Assembly (NCBI GenBank): GCA_036679405.1
Contig: JAVBVZ010000012.1
Coordinates: 1-64,000 of the forward strand
From: JAEYKI01 sp036679405
GTDB lineage: Bacteria > Bacillota > Clostridia > Christensenellales > Christensenellaceae
Reading direction: 5' to 3'
DNA length: 64,000 bases
Shown piece after piece: positions 58,848-64,000 of the stretch. The notes beneath the pieces were generated by a model. That model was not told where the DNA came from. It was given only the letters and a program-made list of their open reading frames with translations, and searched no databases. The number at the start of each line of letters is the position of its first letter. Position 1 is the first letter of the stretch. The translations under genes were made by a program, and so were the position numbers.

Positions 58848-59512
58848 AGTATTGTGACTCCTGCGAGGTACAGGTGCATCCGGGCTATACGCACTGCCCG
58901 CTTTGCCACAAGGACCTGGGCGCGGCCGAAGGCGAGCTGCCCTACCCGAAAGCGGAAACCGCGCTGCCCGCAAAAAAGCATCTTTCCCTGCGCATGAAAG
59001 GGCTTATAGCTCTGACCATTTTTGCGTTGGGCATCTGTCTGATCATCAACCTAGTTTTATGGCAGGGCGTTTTATGGTCCCTTTTGGTGATCGCGCCCGC
59101 GCTTTATGCCTGGCTGCTGGTGGCGGGCACGCTGCTCACCCCCTGGCAGAAGGGAGCGAAGGTGCTGCTGCAGATGGCCGGGATCTCCGCCGTGCTGGTT
59201 GCCATTGAACGGGTCACGCCTGCGCACATCTGGGCGCAGAATTATGTGATCCCCTTTCTGATTGTTGCCGTGCTCGTGATGGAGATCTATTATACCTATG
59301 AAAACCGCAAGCGGTGGCGGGAGAGCATGGTTTATGTGATTGCCGCCATCTTCATTGGTTTTATTCCGCTTATATTATTGTTTTCCGGTGTGATCGTCGT
59401 TTGGTGGCCGCCGGTGATCTGCGCGTTCATGGCGGGGTTCACCCTGATCGGCACCATCCTTTTTGCGGTCAAACAGCTTAAAAATGAAATGACGAAACGT
59501 TTCCACATATAA
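58844..59512 (+). CDS. DUF6320 zinc-ribbon membrane protein
   Basis: 222 residues. An N-terminal zinc ribbon (Cys4, Cys7, Cys18, Cys21: CDSC...CPLC) and a short linker are followed by six membrane helices (about 50-220). It fits DUF6320, seen next to condensation-like acyltransferases in Clostridia. GGGAGG and an ATGA overlap couple it to that gene. It may be the membrane partner or exporter of the acylated product (inference). A terminator follows. Confidence 0.75.
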   Translation: MKYCDSCEVQVHPGYTHCPLCHKDLGAAEGELPYPKAETALPAKKHLSLRMKGLIALTIFALGICLIINLVLWQGVLWSLLVIAPALYAWLLVAGTLLTPWQKGAKVLLQMAGISAVLVAIERVTPAHIWAQNYVIPFLIVAVLVMEIYYTYENRKRWRESMVYVIAAIFIGFIPLILLFSGVIVVWWPPVICAFMAGFTLIGTILFAVKQLKNEMTKRFHI

Positions 59513-59531
59513 AAACCGGTTATGTAAAAAA

Positions 59532-59556
59532 CCGTCCGTTGCCGGACGGCTTTTTT
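59532..59556 (+). terminator. Rho-independent terminator after the V-ATPase/acyltransferase operon
   Basis: CCGTCCG pairs with CGGACGG around a four-base loop, followed by CTTTTTT. Confidence 0.88.
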
Positions 59557-59579
59557 GTTTTTTAAGGGAAGCGTGCGCG

Positions 59580-60431
59580 TCAGCCATGCTGCGCGCCGTT
59601 TCTCCTGAGCGTGTAGAAGGTCACGCCGTCGTCGTTGAACGGCCCGCCGCCTTTTTCAAACAGGCAGGCGGAGCCGGCAAGGCTGAAGCTAAATCCTTTT
59701 GCCATCTGCCGGACGTCCGCTTCGCTGAAATAGTGGTTCCAGAAGCGGTAGAGTTTGTTTTCCCCTGATTCTGGCAAAACGATATGCTGGTCCAATATGG
59801 CCTTATGCCCGGGGAAGTGCAGTTTTTCAGACAGGCAGGCATACGGCGCATCCAGCCAAAAACCGCCGCCGCTGATTTCCCAGGCCGGCCCAAAATGCAG
59901 GGCGCGGGGCGCTTTTTTATTCAGCGCGTCAAAAACGAACAGCCCGCCTGGCCGGAGCGCGGCGCGCACGCCCGAAAGCAGCCGCGTGCGCTGCTCCGGG
60001 TCCAGCACGCCGAAATCGCAGTAAATAAGGATCGCCGCGTCAAAACCCGCCGGTATACCGGCTTTGAGATAGTCTCGGCAGATATAACGGACGGCCAGCC
60101 CGGCCTCCTTAGCCTGCGCTTTTGCATATGCAATGGAGGACGCGGAAAAATCAATGCCGGTCACGTCAAAGCCGGCCTGCGCAAGGCGCTGTGCGTACAG
60201 GCCGGGCCCGCAGCCGAGATCCAGCACCTTTGCGCCGGGCTGCAAGCTGCGCGTGAGCCAGTCGACCGTTTTTTCAATGTTTTTTGTTTTCCGGCTGGCG
60301 GCGTCGCTGTTTTCGTTGATATGCATATGAAGAAGCTGCTCGGAAATATGCGGGTCGGTCCACATCTGCGCCGTGCCTTTGTCGTACGGTTTGGGATTTT
60401 GTATGATTTTCATAATATCTTTTAGCTGCAT
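59580..60431 (-). CDS. Class I SAM-dependent methyltransferase
   Basis: 283 residues. SAM-binding VLDLGCGPGLYAQRLAQAG (about 70-88), motif II-like VTGIDFS, and the post-I region ILIYCDFGVL. An N-terminal helical cap (residues 1-60) and a C-terminal beta part belong to the small-molecule methyltransferase type. Substrate unknown. It converges on the V-ATPase operon and is preceded by the terminator of the lipoprotein gene. Confidence 0.85.
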   Translation of the reverse strand: MQLKDIMKIIQNPKPYDKGTAQMWTDPHISEQLLHMHINENSDAASRKTKNIEKTVDWLTRSLQPGAKVLDLGCGPGLYAQRLAQAGFDVTGIDFSASSIAYAKAQAKEAGLAVRYICRDYLKAGIPAGFDAAILIYCDFGVLDPEQRTRLLSGVRAALRPGGLFVFDALNKKAPRALHFGPAWEISGGGFWLDAPYACLSEKLHFPGHKAILDQHIVLPESGENKLYRFWNHYFSEADVRQMAKGFSFSLAGSACLFEKGGGPFNDDGVTFYTLRRNGAQHG

Positions 60432-60450
60432 TTTTTTTACCTGCGCATAT

Positions 60451-60488
60451 AAAAAAAAGCCGCGGGGTTTTTAAAAGTTTCCCGCGGC
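60451..60488 (-). terminator. Rho-independent terminator after the lipoprotein gene
   Basis: Minus strand: GCCGCGGG pairs with CCCGCGGC across an A/T-rich loop and is followed by eight T. Confidence 0.85.
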
Positions 60489-60501
60489 GTGATTTGTGAT
60501 T

Positions 60502-60921
60502 TTAAAGAGAGAACTGCACGGGAGAAAAAGCGTCGCCCGAAAGGGTCAGGGCGGCATTTTCCGGGAGAGTGGCGGGCACCTCGAAAAGCGGCAGCGCAAT
60601 GAGCTGTCCGTTTTCCTGTTCAAAAGCAATGGACCGGCAGTCATAGGTATCGCCGCCAATGCTGAGCGTGCAGGGGGTGGTGCCGAAAAAGCCTTCGGCA
60701 ATGGCCGTCAGGTCGGGGTTTTTATTTTCCGCAAGAAAACGGACGGCCAGGATCTGGTTGCCTTCCGACGGGAAGACCCCTTCATACCGGTCGGACGTTT
60801 CCGTGCCGATCAGCGTCAGTTTTTCGTTTTGAATCTGAACCACGGGGAGGCTTGCGCAGGCGGCGAGCGCCGCGGCCGTCAGAAGGACCCCCAGGATGAA
60901 TGCAAGACGTTTGATCTTCAA
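60502..60921 (-). CDS. Small predicted lipoprotein of unknown function
   Basis: 139 residues. A signal peptide with hydrophobic core and a lipobox ALAAC (Cys at about 22) is followed by a beta-rich domain of about 115 residues. I do not recognise the family. TTG at 60921 is preferred, AAGGG lying eight bases upstream; a GTG three codons earlier is too near that site. Monocistronic, with its own terminator. Confidence 0.7.
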   Translation of the reverse strand: MKIKRLAFILGVLLTAAALAACASLPVVQIQNEKLTLIGTETSDRYEGVFPSEGNQILAVRFLAENKNPDLTAIAEGFFGTTPCTLSIGGDTYDCRSIAFEQENGQLIALPLFEVPATLPENAALTLSGDAFSPVQFSL

Positions 60922-60972
60922 AATACGCACCCTTCTTCACAATTATATGATTATCAATTATAAAGGCTGTGC

Positions 60973-61001
60973 TTGATTAATGCAAGGGAATTGATTATGA
61001 T
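60973..61001 (+). promoter_or_regulatory. Promoter of the QueG-like gene, with almost no leader
   Basis: TTGATT, 17-base spacer, TATGAT. The predicted transcription start (about 61008) is only about three bases before the ATG at 61011. Alternatively a five-codon frame at 60997-61014, preceded by AAGGGA, ends in ATGA on the gene's start. Confidence 0.5.
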
Positions 61002-61010
61002 AAAAGCGTT

Positions 61011-61868
61011 ATGAAGAAAACAGACCGGGACAAGATCCTTGCCGCCGCCCTTGCTGCGGGATTTGATGACGCGCAGATCGTGCCCTTTGAAGAGGGGGCG
61101 AGGGGGGACCTGCCCTTTGAAACAAAAAGCATATTGGTGCTGTTTGCAAAATACCACCCTGCCGAAAAAAGCCCGGCGGGGCGCATTGGCGTTTCCGGCT
61201 ATTACGCCGCTTCAAACGCAGCTTACGCGCGGGCGGGGGCTTTGGCCGCGCAGCTTCAAAAGGAGGGGGTCCCTGCTCTTCGGGACGCGAGCCTCCCCGC
61301 GCGCAGCCTTGCGCTGCTGGGCGGCGGGCGCATGGGGAAAAACGGGTTTTATTATCACCCCGGGTTTGGTTCGCTGGTCCATATCCAGACGGTGCGGCTG
61401 GCCTTTGCGGCAGCAGGCCCGGCAGCCGGGCCGCAGGCCTGCCTTGCATGCGGCGCCTGTATACGGGCCTGCCCGACCGGCGCCCTGGGCCCCGGGGGCC
61501 TGGATGTTTCAAAATGCATGCGCAGCCATATGGACGGGCATGTACCGGACGGCATGAAGCCGCATTTATACCAGCTTTTGGGATGCGAAAAATGCCAGAC
61601 CGCCTGCCCGATGAACGGACGGGAGGGGATCTCCCTGCCGGATTTTGTGCTGGCGGACACCATCCGCGGCGAGACCATGGGCGAACTTAAGCGGTTGGTG
61701 GGCAAAAACATGGCGCGGCGGGTACGCGTGACCAACCAGGCGGTGATCGTGGCCGCAAACCGCGGCGATGCGTCCGCTTTTACGGAGGTACAGGCGCTGG
61801 CGGACGACCCGCGCTTTGCCGAGGCGTGCGCATATTACCTTGCGCGCATGCGCCCGAAAAAAGATTGA
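61011..61868 (+). CDS. QueG-like protein with two 4Fe-4S clusters (short form)
   Basis: 285 residues. An N-terminal cobalamin-dependent-reductase-like region is followed by two ferredoxin-type clusters: CLACGACIRACP (CxxCxxCxxxCP) and, further on, KC plus CEKCQTACP. This matches the epoxyqueuosine reductase QueG family, but it is about 90 residues shorter and seems to lack the C-terminal HEAT part, keeping only a short helical tail. It could be a QueG variant or a related Fe-S reductase. No other queuosine gene is in the window. No ribosome binding site is evident at the ATG. Confidence 0.78.
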   Translation: MKKTDRDKILAAALAAGFDDAQIVPFEEGARGDLPFETKSILVLFAKYHPAEKSPAGRIGVSGYYAASNAAYARAGALAAQLQKEGVPALRDASLPARSLALLGGGRMGKNGFYYHPGFGSLVHIQTVRLAFAAAGPAAGPQACLACGACIRACPTGALGPGGLDVSKCMRSHMDGHVPDGMKPHLYQLLGCEKCQTACPMNGREGISLPDFVLADTIRGETMGELKRLVGKNMARRVRVTNQAVIVAANRGDASAFTEVQALADDPRFAEACAYYLARMRPKKD

Positions 61869-61924
61869 CGCTGGATTTGACTTTGTGTTACACTTATAAA
61901 ACCGACCCGCAGACAAAGTTTGAA

Positions 61925-62203
61925 GTTTGCCGTACTAGGCGGGGAGCCAGCGGTGCCCTGTAACCCGCAATCCGCTACAGCGGGGCTGAATTCCAGACCG
62001 AGAACATTTACCGTTTGGTATGGAGCCGGTTTTGGTGGCGTTGAGAAATGGGTCCTGTGCAATGCAATGTTGTGAACCCTGTCAGATCCTGACGGAAGCA
62101 GCAGTAAGCAAAATTTTGCGTGTGCCGCAGGTATGCCTGTTTTGAGCCCCCGGCCGGGATTCCTCAATCTGGCAGATGCGCAAAGCCTGGTGTACGGCGT
62201 TTA
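61925..62203 (+). ncRNA. ffs: Signal recognition particle RNA, large Gram-positive type
   Basis: The Alu-domain block GCCGTACTAGGCGGGGAGCC, the AGCGGTGCCCTGTAA segment and the S-domain tip GTCAGATCC...GGAAGCAGCAG align with B. subtilis scRNA along the whole length. The ends pair: TTGCCGTAC-TAGGC near 61927 with GCCTGGTGTACGGCG near 62185. The apical tetraloop is TGAC (62090-62093), of the URRC class, instead of the usual GGAA. The exact 5' and 3' ends are estimated from this pairing. A terminator follows at 62211. Confidence 0.95.
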
Positions 62204-62210
62204 ATTTAAA

Positions 62211-62238
62211 AGAGAGCAGAAATGCTCTCTTTTTTTTA
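62211..62238. terminator. Terminator after the SRP RNA gene
   Basis: AGAGAGCA pairs with TGCTCTCT around GAAA, followed by eight T. Adenines on the left allow weaker use by the convergent GNAT gene. Confidence 0.88.
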
Positions 62239-62256
62239 GAAAGGAAAGGCGGGCCT

Positions 62257-62760
62257 TTACGGCCGGCCTATTATTTTCTGGCAGGCCACAATATCCAGCC
62301 GCTGCCCGAATTTTTGCCCGACTTCCCGGTAATGGGCGCATTTTACAAACCCGCATTTTTCAAACGCGCGGATACTGGGGGCGTTCGCGCCGCATATGGT
62401 GGCAATCAGAACATGGACCCCGCTTTGCGCCGCAAACGCTTCAATAAAACGGATCGCCCTGCCGCCGATCCCCCGGCCCGTGTATTGTGGCTTTAGGTAA
62501 ACGCTTACCTCGGCGGCGGGCGCATAGGCTTCCCTCGGTTTGTGCGGGGAGAGCGTTACGTAACCGCAGAGGGCGCCCCCGCAGCGTATTAAAAACGTTT
62601 GGTATTTTGGGTCTTCAAAGAAAACGAGACGGCGCATTTCTTTTAGCGAAGGCGGGTTTATATGAAAAGACGCGGTCGTTTTCAGCACGTAATAGGTATA
62701 GATCTCTAAAACGGCGGGCAGCATTTCAGCGCCCGGTTTTTCAAATTGGATATCTTCCAT
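62257..62760 (-). CDS. GNAT-family N-acetyltransferase (PAT/Bar-like)
   Basis: 167 residues. It resembles the phosphinothricin-acetyltransferase-like branch: LEIYTYYVLKTTASFHINPPSLKEM near the start, the acetyl-CoA loop YTGRGIGGRAI (Q/RxxGxG/A), and ANAPSIRAFEKCGF. Members acetylate small amines such as amino acids or toxins. ATG at 62760 has CGGAGG ten bases upstream. A longer in-frame extension upstream has no similarity and no ribosome binding site. Confidence 0.9.
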   Translation of the reverse strand: MEDIQFEKPGAEMLPAVLEIYTYYVLKTTASFHINPPSLKEMRRLVFFEDPKYQTFLIRCGGALCGYVTLSPHKPREAYAPAAEVSVYLKPQYTGRGIGGRAIRFIEAFAAQSGVHVLIATICGANAPSIRAFEKCGFVKCAHYREVGQKFGQRLDIVACQKIIGRP

Positions 62761-62813
62761 CCGGGGTTCCTCCGGTTTAAAAAAACAGTCCGGTTTGATT
62801 TTGCGCGCCCGCG

Positions 62814-63242
62814 CTACGGGCGCCCGGCCAAAAGTTCGGCCCGCATGTCGAGCGCCACCGTGTTTTTCACCATGGCGGCCACGGGGCAGATGCACGTTTC
62901 CGCCAGCTTCAGCGCTTTGGCAACGTCTTCGCTCTGCGCATCCGGGGCGTTTATTTTGGCGGTCAGCTCAATGCGCTCAAAGCAGGTGGGGTGTTCTTTC
63001 CTGCGCGCGCCGCGCGCGCTGACGGTGACGGCGTCCACCGTTTTTCCCGCCTGGCGCAAAAGGACCGCCAGCGTCCCACCCAAACAGGAACAAAGGCTGG
63101 CCAAAAAAAGCTCGAGAGAGGTGGGGCCTCCGCCGCTTCCGTGCGGAGCGGGGTAATCGGTCACTATTTTATAACCGTCTCCCGCGGTGCATTCAAATTT
63201 CATTTGGCCGTCTGTAAGGGTTGCAGTTGCATTTAAAACCAT
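62814..63242 (-). CDS. OsmC/Ohr family peroxiredoxin-like protein
   Basis: 142 residues. OsmC fold with the two reactive cysteines in SLCSCLGGTLAVLL (about 55-68) and ETCICPVAAMV (about 118-128). Here each region has an extra Cys two residues away, making CxC pairs. The family reduces organic peroxides. ATG at 63242 has GAGGTG upstream. The long upstream open frame is not homologous. Confidence 0.88.
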   Translation of the reverse strand: MVLNATATLTDGQMKFECTAGDGYKIVTDYPAPHGSGGGPTSLELFLASLCSCLGGTLAVLLRQAGKTVDAVTVSARGARRKEHPTCFERIELTAKINAPDAQSEDVAKALKLAETCICPVAAMVKNTVALDMRAELLAGRP

Positions 63243-63445
63243 ACCGGAACACCTCTTTGTTATTTTTTTAACAAAATAATCATAGCACATTTTTGTGATC
63301 AGTGGAAGGCAAAATAATGTTCGCCCGCAAAAACGGGCCTTTTTTGTTGATGCGCCCTTCGCCGGGCACCGCCCGCCGGGAATTTGAAAAAAGTTTTGCT
63401 TTTGGGCGCGGTTGCCGGACTTGCCGTGAAAACGTATATTCATTT

Positions 63446-63474
63446 TTGATGCTTTGTGATACACTTGTTATAAA
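63446..63474 (+). promoter_or_regulatory. Promoter of the aldehyde dehydrogenase gene
   Basis: TTGATG, 17-base spacer, TATAAA, about 94 bases before the ATG. The spacer (CTTTGTGATACACTT) nearly repeats the sequence just upstream of the SRP RNA (61881-61895). Confidence 0.6.
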
Positions 63475-63567
63475 ATGGTATCTCCCATAAAACAAAAAAA
63501 TAAAAAATGCTTTGCGCGGCTCAAAAGCGTTTGCAACAGCCGGCCGGAAGAAAAAGGAGGAAGGGAT

Positions 63568-64000
63568 ATGGATATTGAAAGCATTTTAAAAAAACAGCGC
63601 GCATATTTTGCTGCGGGAGAAACGCTGTCTTTGGATTTTCGCAAACAGGCGCTTATAAGGCTTAAAGAAGCCATCTGCACAAACGAGGGGCAAATTTTCA
63701 GCGCCCTGCACGAAGACCTTCATAAAACCGGGTTTGAAGGATATATGACCGAGGTCGGCATGGTGAGGGAGGATCTGGGCTATGCAATCAAAAATATAGG
63801 CAAATGGATGCGTCCGCAGCGGGCACGGACGCCGCTGGCCCAGTTTTCGGCTAAAAGCTTTATGCTTTCAGAGCCCTATGGCGTTGCGCTCATTATGTCT
63901 CCGTGGAATTATCCTTTTCAGCTCAGCCTAGAGCCGCTTACCGGCGCGATCGCGGCGGGCAACTGCGCGGTTTTAAAACCGTCCGCCTACGCGCCCGCCA
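63568..64000 (+). CDS. Aldehyde dehydrogenase family protein, N-terminal 144 residues (continues beyond window)
   Basis: The visible part starts MDIESILKKQRAYFAAGETL and includes the NAD-binding block MSPWNYPFQLSLEPLTGAIAAGNCAVLKPSAYAPA, which is the class 3-like/coniferyl aldehyde dehydrogenase (ALDH3, YwdH-like) pattern. The catalytic Cys and Glu lie outside the window. AAAAAGGAGGAAGGGAT precedes the ATG. Substrate not determinable; fatty or aromatic aldehydes are usual in this branch. Confidence 0.92.
   Translation, partial: MDIESILKKQRAYFAAGETLSLDFRKQALIRLKEAICTNEGQIFSALHEDLHKTGFEGYMTEVGMVREDLGYAIKNIGKWMRPQRARTPLAQFSAKSFMLSEPYGVALIMSPWNYPFQLSLEPLTGAIAAGNCAVLKPSAYAPA

Noticed and set aside
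1..64000. CRISPR arrays, tRNA and rRNA genes, prophage
   Set aside because: No regularly spaced repeats, no tRNA cloverleaf-like segments with CCA context, no rRNA signatures and no phage structural genes were noticed; a covariance-model scan would be the decisive test for tRNAs.

Overview
This window looks like a chromosomal replication-origin region from a low-to-medium-GC Gram-positive bacterium, most likely class Clostridia (Bacillota). The evidence is the gene order gyrA-gyrB-remB-recF-dnaN-dnaA running left and rpmH-rnpA-yidD-yidC-khpB-mnmE-mnmG-rsmG running right, the presence of RemB, DnaD, a DnaI-type helicase loader, YwlE and a large Alu-domain SRP RNA, strong AGGAGG-type ribosome binding sites, and a Na+-type V-ATPase with the Enterococcus hirae gene order. 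No rRNA, tRNA or CRISPR array was recognised.

Layout. 1-114: end of an IS3-family insertion sequence that runs off the left edge. 331-1424: a small PH-like membrane protein and a VOC protein. 1436-10064: gyrA, gyrB, remB, recF, dnaN and dnaA, all leftward, with a cluster of DnaA-box-like sites between and inside dnaA/dnaN. 10228-16867: the rightward rpmH to rsmG block (ribosomal protein L34, RNase P, membrane insertion, tRNA modification, rRNA methylation). 16868-21083: leftward dapF, an alpha/beta hydrolase-like protein, a DnaD protein with four tandem DnaD-like repeats, and a DnaI-like loader. 21270-24959: a membrane-anchored DUF5711-like protein, a CvpA-like protein, two perfect parS sites and parB-parA. 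25055-29002: YugP-type protease, serS, argS. 29138-31129: a 27-residue membrane peptide, ApbE, a NusG-domain-II protein and a Gx transporter. 31262-34348: DUF3089 hydrolase, a phasin-like protein and an ABC1/UbiB kinase. 34423-39031: a glycosyltransferase, the complete dTDP-L-rhamnose set (rfbA, C, B, D) and a zinc-ribbon/TM2 protein. 39079-40757: a 57-residue zinc-ribbon protein, a DUF1934 protein, an MBL-fold hydrolase. 41168-49081: rho, rpmE, yqhQ, prmC, prfA, ZIP transporter, ywlC, ywlE, rpiB. 49132-59512: nine V-ATPase genes followed without a gap by a condensation-like acyltransferase and a DUF6320 protein. 59580-64000: methyltransferase, lipoprotein, QueG-like Fe-S protein, SRP RNA, GNAT, OsmC and the start of an aldehyde dehydrogenase.

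How the genes fit together. Initiation and fork functions (DnaA, DnaN, gyrase, RecF, DnaD, DnaI), origin segregation (ParA, ParB, parS) and the envelope/tRNA/ribosome maturation block sit around one origin, as in most Bacillota. The V-ATPase subunit K keeps all side-chain Na+ ligands known from E. hirae, so it is probably a sodium pump or synthase. The less ordinary points are the four-repeat DnaD protein, a DnaA with two atypical motifs, a parS site that is also a terminator hairpin, the acyltransferase/DUF6320 pair translationally coupled to the V-ATPase operon, a hydrolase-like protein lacking its catalytic histidine, and two genes that appear to be leaderless or nearly so. No clearly new defence or mobile system was seen.
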